Positions 34,267 to 43,156 of a stretch of 64,000 bases of DNA are shown here, piece after piece. The position numbers were made by a program, and so were the translations under genes. Origin of the DNA: Shimia ponticola (lineage in GTDB: Bacteria; Pseudomonadota; Alphaproteobacteria; Rhodobacterales; Rhodobacteraceae); contig NZ_VCDK01000003.1 in the NCBI RefSeq assembly GCF_007995215.1, positions 620,001 through 684,000 on the forward strand, given 5' to 3'. The notes beneath the pieces were generated by a model, which was not told the origin of the DNA, ran no database searches, and saw nothing but the letters and a program-made list of their open reading frames with translations. The first letter of the stretch is position 1; each line of letters starts with the position of its first letter.

Positions 34267-35052
34267 ATGCGCGTCTTCCCACCCCAACGGATTGTTTGCC
34301 TAACCGAAGAGACAGTCGAGACGCTGTATCTTTTGGGCGAACAGAATCGCATCGTCGGGGTCTCAGGCTATGCCGTCCGTCCCAAACAGGTACGGCGCGA
34401 AAAGCCTCGGGTGTCGGCCTTTACTTCGGCTGACATCCCCAAAATCCTCGCGTTGAAGCCTGATCTTGTTCTGACATTTTCGGACCTCCAGGCCGACATT
34501 GCCGCCGACCTGCTGCGCGAAGGTATCCCTGTCATGGGACACAATCAGCGCGATGTGGCCGGTATCCTCGCCATGATCCGTCATTTGGGTCACACCGTTG
34601 GCTGTGGCGACCGCGCCGAGGCGTTGGCTGATCGATACGAAACCCGCCTGTCCAGCATTGCCGCGCGATATGCTGAAAACGCCCGGCCTCGTGTCTATTT
34701 CGAAGAGTGGGACGATCCCATGATCTCGGGCATCGGCTGGGTGTCGGAGTTGATCGGGATTGCAGGTGGCCAAGATGTTTTTGACCATCTGGCCGCCGAG
34801 GGAAAGGCGCGGGACCGGTTCGTCACTTCTGGACAGGTGATCGCCGCTGCGCCGGACGTGATCATCGGTTCATGGTGCGGAAAGAAGGTTCGCCCTGAGC
34901 GCATTGCGGAACGGCCCGGATGGCACTCCGTCCCTGCTGTTCAAAACGGGCGCATCTACGAAATCAAGTCGCCGCTGATACTGCAGCCGGGACCGGCTGC
35001 ATTGACCGATGGTTTGGATGCCATCGTGCAGGCACTATGGCCGTCGGAGTGA
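34267..35052 (+). CDS. BtuF/TroA-like cobalamin-binding protein lacking a signal peptide
   Basis: A 261-aa protein of the helical-backbone metal/cobalamin receptor type. It begins directly with the first strand (RIVCLTEETVETLYLLG) and has VSGYAVRPKQV, the long linking helix after ILAMIRHLGHTVG, YFEEWDDPMISGIGWVSELI and the final ILQPGPAALTDGLDAI. This is the periplasmic binding protein fold of BtuF. There is no export signal before the fold, even if upstream in-frame codons are considered. No BtuC or BtuD gene follows. Control by the B12 riboswitch supports cobalamin as ligand. It may act in the cytoplasm or be exported in another way. Confidence 0.8.
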   Translation: MRVFPPQRIVCLTEETVETLYLLGEQNRIVGVSGYAVRPKQVRREKPRVSAFTSADIPKILALKPDLVLTFSDLQADIAADLLREGIPVMGHNQRDVAGILAMIRHLGHTVGCGDRAEALADRYETRLSSIAARYAENARPRVYFEEWDDPMISGIGWVSELIGIAGGQDVFDHLAAEGKARDRFVTSGQVIAAAPDVIIGSWCGKKVRPERIAERPGWHSVPAVQNGRIYEIKSPLILQPGPAALTDGLDAIVQALWPSE

Positions 35053-35333
35053 GTCCATTTCCCGATTCCGCCCATGGCGCTGCTCCTCAAGACGTCGATC
35101 GGCAAGAGAGACAGTCGTAACCGCACGGAGCAGGGTTGTTTTCTTCAAACTGGAACAGCCCAAGGGTGCGCGGTATTGGACGACACCTTATCATCGGCTT
35201 CAAGCAGTCATGGGTTCAAAGCAAGAGGGAACGCGCCGCCGCAAGCTGTTGTGTCGACCTGACGTGACCTCGCCTTTCGCAGTGCTGACGCTCTTTGCGC
35301 CCTGCACCTGTCAGGGGCGACAGGAACGCCGTT
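35053..35333. other. Gap between convergent genes, no feature recognised
   Basis: A 281-bp stretch between the BtuF-like gene and the convergent MFS gene. Short open frames cross it (one plus-strand frame covers 35009-35377), but the translation is Arg/Ser/Cys-rich without any motif. No strong terminator is visible. It may hold gene remnants. Confidence 0.4.
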
Positions 35334-36653
35334 CTAGCCGCTTGTTGGCCAGGATGGATGCAAATCATCAATTGTGAACGGGTGGCGATGCCGGCGCCCA
35401 CCGCGCAAATGCGGGTGATCACGCGGCAGATCCGGATGCTCATGTTCAACCTCAAGCGGGTCATCCTTGGGCCATTGGCGCAGCGCGACGAGGATCCCCC
35501 CGGTCGCCAAGGCCGCAAGCACCGCGACCGCCAGCGCCGCACCACCAACCGTCATCAACAGCCCCGCCAACGGATAGGTGATCAGCCAGCAGGCATGCGA
35601 CAGCGCAAATTGCGCGGCAAAGATAGCCGGGCGGTCCTCTGGCTGCGCGGACCGACGCAAAAGGCGGCCTGACGGCGTCAGAACTGCGGAATATCCCAAA
35701 CCGATCAGGCCCCAACACCCGAGGATCAGGAGCAAAGACAGGCCGAACGCCGCCTGCCCGCCCAGAAGGCCAAGCAGCCCCGCAACCATCGCGCAGGCAC
35801 CGGCCGTCATCACCGGGCGGTCAGCCCAACGATCTAGCAGCCGAGGCAACGCAAGCGCAGCGACCATCGAGCCACCGCCGAACGCGGCCATCGTCACGGC
35901 CACTGCGGTGTCAGTCATGCCCAAGCTGTCCTTAACAAGCACAACCGTATTCACCAAAACCATGGCTCCGGCCGCCGAGACCGCCATGGAAAATCCAAGG
36001 AGCCCACGCAGGCGAGGCGTCGCCAGATAAATTCGAACGCCCCGCGTCGTGCGATCATAAAACGGTCGGGGTTGGGCCGGTTTCGGCGCTGGCAGTGCGA
36101 CTGACAGAACAAGCAAAGCCGAGGCAAGGAACCCCACGGATGTCCCGACGAACAGTGCATCATGCGAAACGATCAGGAGAAGCAGAGCCGCCATGGCAGG
36201 GCTGAGCAGAGACTCCAGATCATAGGCCAGCCGTGACAGGGAAAGCGCCCGCGTGTAGCGGTCTTCTTCCGGCAGGATATCCGGGATCGTGGCCTGAAAG
36301 ATGGGCGTAAACCCGGCAGATGCAGATTGAAGGATCAGGATCAGCACGTAGACTTGCCAAGTTTCGGTTACGAACGGCAACGCCAAGGCGACCGCCCCGC
36401 GTACAAGATCCAGAGCAATCAGAACCTTGCGACGGGGCAATCGTTCGGCAAGCGCCGCCGCGATCGGCGCAACCGTCACATAGGCCACCATCTTGATCGC
36501 AAATATCGTTCCCAAAAGCAGCGCAGCGTTTCCACCCGCCAGTTCATAGGCCAAAAGCCCAAGCGCCACGGTCGCAAGCCCGGTCCCCATCAGCGCAACG
36601 ATCTGCGCAAGGAACAACCGGCGATAGGTCTTGTCCTGCAAAACGCTCAGCAT
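35334..36653 (-). CDS. MFS transporter with His-rich cytoplasmic tail
   Basis: A 439-aa major facilitator with twelve predicted membrane segments. The loop between helices 2 and 3 reads AAALAERLPRRKVLIALD, and a central segment GVRIYLATPRLRG joins the halves. The C-terminal tail after residue about 395 is rich in His and Asp (EHEHPDLPRDHPHLRG, RHRHPF) and looks able to bind divalent metal. ATG 36653 is chosen because the frame upstream has no similarity. It is divergent from a Cys-rich permease, so both may serve metal or metalloid efflux. Substrate unknown. Confidence 0.8.
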   Translation of the reverse strand: MLSVLQDKTYRRLFLAQIVALMGTGLATVALGLLAYELAGGNAALLLGTIFAIKMVAYVTVAPIAAALAERLPRRKVLIALDLVRGAVALALPFVTETWQVYVLILILQSASAGFTPIFQATIPDILPEEDRYTRALSLSRLAYDLESLLSPAMAALLLLIVSHDALFVGTSVGFLASALLVLSVALPAPKPAQPRPFYDRTTRGVRIYLATPRLRGLLGFSMAVSAAGAMVLVNTVVLVKDSLGMTDTAVAVTMAAFGGGSMVAALALPRLLDRWADRPVMTAGACAMVAGLLGLLGGQAAFGLSLLLILGCWGLIGLGYSAVLTPSGRLLRRSAQPEDRPAIFAAQFALSHACWLITYPLAGLLMTVGGAALAVAVLAALATGGILVALRQWPKDDPLEVEHEHPDLPRDHPHLRGGRRHRHPFTIDDLHPSWPTSG

Positions 36654-36806
36654 GGTATTTACTCTGGCTCGGAAACCACACAATGCAAGGGCGGCGAGGC
36701 CAGCCCAATGCACAGCCTGTGACGGGATGCGGCCTTTTCATGCCCAATCCTGCCAAGTTATCCTGCCCAGAGGCGCGGTACAGACGCCGCGAGAGGAGCC
36801 AACGGC

Positions 36807-37964
36807 GTGCCAACCCAAACAGATGCAACACTCCAAGCTGAACCAGCTTCAACCAGCCCAGCAATGGCAAAAGCTGCATCGTGCTGCGGTGGTGGCGCGC
36901 CGGAGGTCACGGTTCCAAGCTGCTGCAAGTCGGACGCAGCAGGTACCGCACCGTCCCCACGGCGCATAGATTGGCTCCTTTGGGGTTCTGGCACGGTCAT
37001 CGTAATAGGCTACCTCGCAGGGTTTTTTTTGCCGCACGATGCGCGCTTTGGGCTTGGTATCTTTGCCCACGGCATACAGGACATGATGCACCTGATGTGG
37101 TGGGGCATCCTGATCGGGATGGTGGCTGTTGGGCTGATCGACCGCGTCCCGCGTGAATTCGTAATCGGCATCATCGGACGCAAACAGAACAGTCAGGGGC
37201 TTCTGCGCGCGGTGGCCGCTGGCGTCTTGCTTGATTTATGCAACCACGGCGTGCTGATGGTCGGTGCAAAGCTCTATGAACGCGGTGTAAGTCTCGGCCA
37301 AGTCTTCGCATTCCTGATCGCCTCCCCGTGGAATTCACTGTCTCTGACGATCATCATCGGCGTGTTGATGGGCTGGGGGTGGATGCTTGTCTTCCTCATT
37401 GCGTCGCTGGTTATCGCGCTCTTGACCGGGCTCATCGTCGAACGGTTAGAGCGGGCTGGCCGGGTGCGACCGAACCCAAACAGAATTGACCTGCCAGACG
37501 ATTTCCACGTCTGGCGCGAGGCGCGTGCCGGGCTTCGCGCAACACAGTTCGACACCGCCTTTTTTCGCGATGTGGCGCGTCGGTCCCTCACTGCCAGCCG
37601 CATGGTTTTGCGTTGGCTGTTTCTCGGCGTGGTGTTGGCGGCCTTGATACAGGCAACTGTCCCGACCGATGTCTTTGCAACATGGTTCGGTGCCACGGTC
37701 TTTGGATTGTTCACGACGCTGGTGGCTGCCACGATCATCGAAGTGTGTTCAGAGGGCTCTGTTCCCATCGCGGCTGACCTGATGACGCGTGCTCAGGCAC
37801 CGGGCAATGCCTTCACGTTTCTGATGGCTGGTGCTGCCACCGACTACACCGAAATACTTGTCCTCAAAGAGGTCACCGGCAGATTGCGCGCCGCGTTGCT
37901 TCTTCCGCTTTTGACAGTGCCACAGGTGGTTGCCATAGGCTGGGCCTTGAACGTGGCCGGGTGA
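36807..37964 (+). CDS. ArsP/YraQ-type permease (PF03773) with Cys-rich N-terminus
   Basis: A 385-aa permease with about eight to ten membrane segments. The family's core is clear: LDLCNHGVLMVGAKLYERG, ASPWNSLSLTIIIG, and in the second half CSEGSVPIAADLMTRA and AGAATDYTEILVLKEVTG. The cytoplasmic N-terminus carries two Cys pairs, SCCGGG and PSCCKSD (about residues 25-42), a possible soft-metal or arsenite site. Characterised relatives include the trivalent organoarsenical exporter ArsP. The start is GTG 36807 with AGAGGAG upstream. No arsR or ars genes are near; the divergent MFS gene is the only partner. Confidence 0.83.
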   Translation: MPTQTDATLQAEPASTSPAMAKAASCCGGGAPEVTVPSCCKSDAAGTAPSPRRIDWLLWGSGTVIVIGYLAGFFLPHDARFGLGIFAHGIQDMMHLMWWGILIGMVAVGLIDRVPREFVIGIIGRKQNSQGLLRAVAAGVLLDLCNHGVLMVGAKLYERGVSLGQVFAFLIASPWNSLSLTIIIGVLMGWGWMLVFLIASLVIALLTGLIVERLERAGRVRPNPNRIDLPDDFHVWREARAGLRATQFDTAFFRDVARRSLTASRMVLRWLFLGVVLAALIQATVPTDVFATWFGATVFGLFTTLVAATIIEVCSEGSVPIAADLMTRAQAPGNAFTFLMAGAATDYTEILVLKEVTGRLRAALLLPLLTVPQVVAIGWALNVAG

Positions 37965-38025
37965 ACGCCGGGTTTTGAGCGAAGTGTCCGCCCTCTGCGA
38001 TTGCAAAGCACGCAGGCCAGTTGGA

Positions 38026-39360
38026 TTACCAATGATCGGTCAGCAAGTTCCGAGGGTCAGTTACGTGCGCATCAGCAGCCTGTGCGGTTGTATCAGGGAA
38101 AAGGTACGGACGCATTGCGCGCGCCAGATATGTCGTTTGCCAAAGCCGTCGCGTAGAATTCCGTGTCACCTCCAGCGCCGCAGAAGTGCCAAGCTCGACG
38201 ATGGCTGAGGCACGCGCCGTTGTTCCTGCCCCGACAAATGCACCCGTAGCTGCGCGAAGCTGGGCTTGGCCGCCCTCAGTCAATTCCACATCAAATCGCT
38301 GCCCCGGCTGGACCAGACCTTGATCGCTTTGTCGGACAAGCGTGCCGGGAAACACCCTGTCCGCGAAACCCGGCCACTCCAATCGCACCTGCACCGGTAA
38401 ACCAACCTTCAAGCTTGTCCGCGCGCTTTGATCACCGAGGACCTCAAGCGCGAAGGTGGGGTTTTCAGACCGCGAGACCTCGATAATCGTGATCGGCTGT
38501 CGGGCCACATGGCCTGCGCCGGGGTTTCGCACGCGGGTCACAATCCCACCGACTTCTGATGTGATCAGCGTTTTTTCCAGAGCTTTTGTACTGTATTCAC
38601 GACGTTCAAGCAGATCGGAAATGCGCGCGTTCACAGCGCGCAACGCTGACGCCTTCTGAGCCTTCGCCGCGACGTCAACTTGGGCCAATTGAGCCATTGT
38701 CGCACCGATCCGCGCCTCGAGATCATTTTGTGCCAAAAGAACTTGAACACCCGTCTGCGTGGTTGCCAAACGCTGATTGTCTGTTCCGCCAAACGCCGGC
38801 GCGGGCAATGCCGCGTCTAGCAAAGACCGCCGCCGTCCCAAGATGTCCAACGCCGTTTCAAGCGCGTCACGTTCGGAAGACTGAGCGGCCAAAATGGCAA
38901 GACAGGACTCTTGCGCCGATTGAACCCGCGCACCCAGTTCTGGGTCAGGATCTTTGGTGCTCAACCAGTCTTCTACACTTGTCAAAAACGGCTCTGAGGC
39001 CGGATGCAAAAGACAGTGGCGTTCATACCGCGCCGCGATCAAATCATGTTCCAGCGACTGCAATGTCGCGCGCGCGGCCACGCCATCAAGCCGCGCAAGG
39101 GTTTGCCCTGGGCGCACCAGTTCGCCTTCGCTGACGATGATGTTCTCTAAATGCGCGCCACGAGGCAGGATTATCCCAATCGGCGTGGCCTGCGGACGCA
39201 ATACAGCCTGCAAAGTCTGTCGCGATGGGATCTGGTGAACAGAGAGCCAAAGCAGGCATGCCGTGAGCAACCCAAAGACGAAGAGCGGCCCGAGCATCAC
39301 CCAGACAAGGCGTTTTGGCCCCAATGGCGAAGCACGCAGTTTATGGAGCGACCTACGCAC
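38026..39360 (-). CDS. HlyD-like membrane fusion protein
   Basis: A 444-aa protein with one N-terminal membrane segment (LGPLFVFGLLTACLLWL). It has a lipoyl half motif (GAHLENIIVSEGELVRPGQ), a long coiled coil interrupted by a Pro-rich hinge, and the second lipoyl half (LITSEVGGIVTRVRNPGAG), then a beta-barrel domain. This is the adaptor layout of type I secretion and related ABC exporters. GTG 39360 overlaps the ABC gene stop by eight bases (GTGCGTAG) and is preferred; ATG 39396 is an alternative. It functions with the upstream ABC protein. No outer-membrane TolC gene is close. Confidence 0.83.
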   Translation of the reverse strand: MRRSLHKLRASPLGPKRLVWVMLGPLFVFGLLTACLLWLSVHQIPSRQTLQAVLRPQATPIGIILPRGAHLENIIVSEGELVRPGQTLARLDGVAARATLQSLEHDLIAARYERHCLLHPASEPFLTSVEDWLSTKDPDPELGARVQSAQESCLAILAAQSSERDALETALDILGRRRSLLDAALPAPAFGGTDNQRLATTQTGVQVLLAQNDLEARIGATMAQLAQVDVAAKAQKASALRAVNARISDLLERREYSTKALEKTLITSEVGGIVTRVRNPGAGHVARQPITIIEVSRSENPTFALEVLGDQSARTSLKVGLPVQVRLEWPGFADRVFPGTLVRQSDQGLVQPGQRFDVELTEGGQAQLRAATGAFVGAGTTARASAIVELGTSAALEVTRNSTRRLWQTTYLARAMRPYLFPDTTAQAADAHVTDPRNLLTDHW

Positions 39361-41320
39361 TAGAGGATGGTCCGGCCTGGTTCTTGCGCGGATCATAGGT
39401 GGCCACACGCACGGTCAGGACGCGCCGCCCGTCATTCAAGGATTGTTCAACCGCCTCGCTCAAATGGATCAGCTTGGCCAATGGCGATTTCTTCGGCCCC
39501 GTTTCTCCGACGGCTTCACGTTCGGCAAGCTCGATCCGCCCAGAGGTCAACAAAGGGGAATTGTCCGTCAGTTTGAGCAGCGCATGGCCTTCGAAATGCT
39601 TAAAATCAAAATATACGCGTTCACTGCCATCTGTGGTCGCATCCTGACAGGACAGAGCCAGCAGTTCTGCAGCCACGGTACATAAGCTGCGCCGGTTGCC
39701 TTCATCGCCATTGCGCTTGAAATGCGAACGAATCCAAGCCGTAAGCGTGTCTTCGCTCTCCAGGTGGCGGGGCGTGACAAACCGAACCCATCCGGACGAC
39801 AGCCTGCGACGGATTTCGGTAGCTGGCGCGAAGTCAAGAACACGACCGTCCTGTAGCATCAGCAGTTTGTCACACGCCTCAAGCAAGGCACGATGTTCGC
39901 TCACAATGACAAAGCTGCGCCCGGCACGGCGCTCCATCTGGATGCGGTCTAGCAGTGAGGCCAAAGACTTCTCCGACAACGCATCCTCAGGGCGGTCGAT
40001 CAGATAGCAAGCAGGGTTCATCAAAAAGGCGCGCGCAAGGCTTAATGCCTTTTGGTCGCTGGCCGACAAAAGCGTTGCATTTGGCGCGGACCTGATCCGA
40101 TCCACAGCGTCGCTTGAGAATACAAGGCTTTCAAGGCATCGGCCCGCACGATCAGTTGCGTCTTCACCCCGGAAACAGGTCAGGTTATCGTCGCCCGTCG
40201 TGGGCAACATGCGCGGCTGGCTTGGGACATGGACCATAGCCACGCCACGCTGTTCATTGCTCCGCGTCCAAACATCCACGCCATTATAGGTGACCCGGCC
40301 CCTGACATATGCGTCCTCTAGGTCGAACGGGTTCAGCAGGCTCCGCAAAAGCAGGCTTTTACCTGCGGCAGCATCGCCGATCACGCCGATCACTTCGCCA
40401 GGTGCCACGTCGAAACTGACATCCTGCAACAGGGCCGGACCTGCCGCGTCCTCGACCGTAAGCTGTCGAACATGCAGACCCGCCACCTTTGCGGCATCCT
40501 GCAGCTCTTCTGCGTCGGCGCCGAAGGTTTCGACGCGGGCTGTACCGCCCCCGTGGTTCGGATCCGGTACAAGACGCACCTGAGCGAACTGCCCCATGGC
40601 ACCGACCGCCCAGAACGTGATCAACCCGACCGCTGCAATGGCAGGCATGCTGAGCACGCCTTCAGCCGTCAGCCAAGACGCCAGACCAAAAGCAATTGCC
40701 ATGGCCATCCATGCAATCACGCGCGTGACCTGTGGCGCGAGCGCGTGATCCGTCACGCTGCGTCGGGCGAGGTCATACCCAACTTCATCACGTCCCGTCA
40801 GAAACGCCGCCGCCTCGGCAGACCTGAAATCCCAAAGACGTTCAATCTGCCCCCAGCCGGACAAAGCGTAATGCGTCACCCAAAGAAAGATTGCTCCTGA
40901 GACGCTGGGGACTGCGAGCAAAGGATGCAGGACCGCAAGCGCAATGGTCAGCAGGACGGCAACGCCGGCTTGCGCCAATGCCTCGGTGCGCATCCGCGCC
41001 TGTCGGTAGCCCGCAAGCGCCCGCGCATGCGCGTAATCAAGGATGAAGCCCCCCAAGACCGCAACCAGCGCAAGCGCCAAGAGCATCGGGGTGGCAAAAA
41101 CCTCACCCTCCAGAGCGACAAGAGACTGCATGAAAATGGTCAAGACGGCGACTGCCAGCAAACACAAAGCCGTGCCGATGGAGAACAGAAAAGAGACATA
41201 TCGCGCCCAATTCGGCGTACCGCGATCGGCAATCTGACCCGCTGTCATCTGTCCGCTACCGGACACTGGCGTGGCCGATCCATCCCGTATGTGGGTTTTA
41301 AGGTCATCATCCGGCTTCAT
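39353..41320 (-). CDS. ABC transporter with degenerate ATPase motifs and C-terminal extension
   Basis: A 655-aa fusion of an exporter-like membrane domain (four clear hydrophobic blocks between about 40 and 245) and an ATPase domain (about 280-500). A further 155 residues are not part of either. Walker A is intact (GDAAAGKS, 315-322). The signature reads LLSASDQKALSLARA instead of LSGGQ, and after the Walker B Asp (D442, in CYLIDRPED) the catalytic Glu is replaced by Arg. The switch His (H476, in VSEHRALL) is kept. This suggests slow or absent ATP hydrolysis. The start has AAGGGGG upstream. It is followed by an HlyD-like gene and is divergent from the DUF3131 gene. Confidence 0.83.
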   Translation of the reverse strand: MKPDDDLKTHIRDGSATPVSGSGQMTAGQIADRGTPNWARYVSFLFSIGTALCLLAVAVLTIFMQSLVALEGEVFATPMLLALALVAVLGGFILDYAHARALAGYRQARMRTEALAQAGVAVLLTIALAVLHPLLAVPSVSGAIFLWVTHYALSGWGQIERLWDFRSAEAAAFLTGRDEVGYDLARRSVTDHALAPQVTRVIAWMAMAIAFGLASWLTAEGVLSMPAIAAVGLITFWAVGAMGQFAQVRLVPDPNHGGGTARVETFGADAEELQDAAKVAGLHVRQLTVEDAAGPALLQDVSFDVAPGEVIGVIGDAAAGKSLLLRSLLNPFDLEDAYVRGRVTYNGVDVWTRSNEQRGVAMVHVPSQPRMLPTTGDDNLTCFRGEDATDRAGRCLESLVFSSDAVDRIRSAPNATLLSASDQKALSLARAFLMNPACYLIDRPEDALSEKSLASLLDRIQMERRAGRSFVIVSEHRALLEACDKLLMLQDGRVLDFAPATEIRRRLSSGWVRFVTPRHLESEDTLTAWIRSHFKRNGDEGNRRSLCTVAAELLALSCQDATTDGSERVYFDFKHFEGHALLKLTDNSPLLTSGRIELAEREAVGETGPKKSPLAKLIHLSEAVEQSLNDGRRVLTVRVATYDPRKNQAGPSSSA

Positions 41321-41464
41321 GCGCGCCCCCTTGGACAAAGTCCGGCCATGGGTAACGCACGGATGCTTAATAACTGATTTCCAAATTCAGGCATTTGCGC
41401 TTGTCGGAATGTTAACCACTCGCGCGCTACCACCGTCCGCGATCCACCTGATTTGGAAGGCGTG

Positions 41465-43156
41465 ATGGGAAAACAAGGACACGAGGAAAGACGGACAACC
41501 GTTGGCTTTGCGACTGCATTGTTCCTTGGGGCGGCGACGACCGTCGCCTTGACGGCGTGGACCGTGGGGTCTGCTGCGCGGGCACTTTTCCTTGCACAGG
41601 AGGAAGAAATCATTCCCGTGATCGCGGGTAGCGACCTTGACCGCCTGCCCGCGCTGATGCGCGGCAATCGATTGGCCGACACAACAAGCCGCGTCCGCGG
41701 GCAAGAGCCACGCCTGAAACCGCCACGCATGTGTGAAATGAAAGCCGATTACTATGAATCCCTGGATCGCGGCGACGATCAGGTCGCAGGATACACTCGG
41801 CGCAACGGCTATGTCCGCCCGTTTAAGACACGCCGTGGATTTCTGGACGAGCGTGAAATGCGCGCTGCTCAGGTGGCTTGGCATTACTTTGACAAGTTCA
41901 CTCAGCCCGAAACCGGACTGGCCAATTCGGTGGGCAACTATCCGTCGACCACACTTTGGGACACGGCCTCTTACATCGCGGCGACAGTGGCGGCCTACGA
42001 ACTTTGCCTGATCGAGAAGACTGAGTTCGACCGCCGGGTGCTTCAGCTTCTGACCACGATCAAGGGGCTGGAGCTATTCCGCAAGGAAATGCCGAACAAG
42101 GTGTATCACACCAAAACCGGCGAAAAGGTCGATTACACCAACAAACCCGGTGAAATCGGTTTCTCGGCGTTGGATATCGGACGTTTCCTTGTGTGGATGC
42201 GCATCCTCAAGAACCGCTACCCTTATCTGGGCAACACCATCGATTCCACGTTGCTGAAGTGGGATTATTCCAACGTGGTCGATAGCGAAGGCGTCATGCA
42301 CGGTGCATTCGTCGATAGCGACACAGGCGAAACCGTCTATGCGCAGGAAGGCCGACTGGGATATGAAGAATACGCCGCCAAGGGCTTTGCGCTGTGGGGG
42401 TTTCGCCCGGTCCTGGCCCATCGCGCAGAACCGTTTTTGACGGCAAGCATCTTTGGCGTGCAGATCCCTTATGACGGACGTGACCCGCGCATATTCCACT
42501 CGCAAAACTACGTCGTCACCGAATCCTACCTTCAGGATGGATTAGAGCTGGGCTTTGACATGCCCTATGACGATAGCAGCCCGGAATGGCTTCATTCCGA
42601 CGGTTGGCGCGCCGAGTTTGCGGACCGTATCTATCAGGTGCAGGAAAATCGCTGGCGCCGCACCGGGTTCATGACCGCGCGGTCAGAGCACAACGTCAAA
42701 GGCCCGCCCTACTTTACCTATGACACGATTTTCAGCGACGGCTATCCTTGGAACACGGTGACCCCGCGGGGGGATTACGTTCCCGATCACGCCGCCGTCG
42801 CGGCCAAGGCGGCCATCGGGCTTTGGGCACTGTGGGACACGCCTTATACAGACGCACTCTTTGACGCGATCATCGAACTCTATGACCCGGAAAACGGCAT
42901 GTATGAGGGCCTTTATGAACGGGGCCAGGGACGCGTCGAAATCTTTACCGCGAATAATAACGGTATCATCCTGACATCCCTGTTGCACAAGGTGCAGGGT
43001 CCGATCCTGACCGCCTATACCGGCGAAACAGAGGTTTGGTATACGGCCTTCCGCGATCAGGACATCCGCGAAATTCGCAACCTTCCAGACCCCCCACTTG
43101 AAAAGGATTGGCTGCCCGCCCTTCGGCATTCGATCCAGACGGAGGCAGACTACTGA
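41465..43156 (+). CDS. DUF3131 (putative glucoamylase-like) membrane-anchored protein
   Basis: A 563-aa protein with one N-terminal membrane segment (about residues 14-40) and a large domain outside. The domain has the alpha/alpha-barrel character of DUF3131: TLWDTASYIAATVAAYEL, IGFSALDIGRFLVWM, GYEEYAAKGFALWGF, MYEGLYERGQGRVEIF and ANNNGIILTSLLHK. DUF3131 is distantly related to glucoamylase-type glycoside hydrolases, so it probably acts on a glycan in the periplasm. ATG 41465 has GGAAGG just upstream. Its stop overlaps the next start by one base. It is divergent from the degenerate ABC-HlyD pair, which suggests joint work on a polysaccharide. Confidence 0.82.
   Translation: MGKQGHEERRTTVGFATALFLGAATTVALTAWTVGSAARALFLAQEEEIIPVIAGSDLDRLPALMRGNRLADTTSRVRGQEPRLKPPRMCEMKADYYESLDRGDDQVAGYTRRNGYVRPFKTRRGFLDEREMRAAQVAWHYFDKFTQPETGLANSVGNYPSTTLWDTASYIAATVAAYELCLIEKTEFDRRVLQLLTTIKGLELFRKEMPNKVYHTKTGEKVDYTNKPGEIGFSALDIGRFLVWMRILKNRYPYLGNTIDSTLLKWDYSNVVDSEGVMHGAFVDSDTGETVYAQEGRLGYEEYAAKGFALWGFRPVLAHRAEPFLTASIFGVQIPYDGRDPRIFHSQNYVVTESYLQDGLELGFDMPYDDSSPEWLHSDGWRAEFADRIYQVQENRWRRTGFMTARSEHNVKGPPYFTYDTIFSDGYPWNTVTPRGDYVPDHAAVAAKAAIGLWALWDTPYTDALFDAIIELYDPENGMYEGLYERGQGRVEIFTANNNGIILTSLLHKVQGPILTAYTGETEVWYTAFRDQDIREIRNLPDPPLEKDWLPALRHSIQTEADY

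Noticed and set aside
35009-35377. 122-codon plus-strand frame after the BtuF-like gene
   Set aside because: It starts inside the BtuF-like gene in another frame and ends inside the MFS gene; no ribosome site or family pattern.
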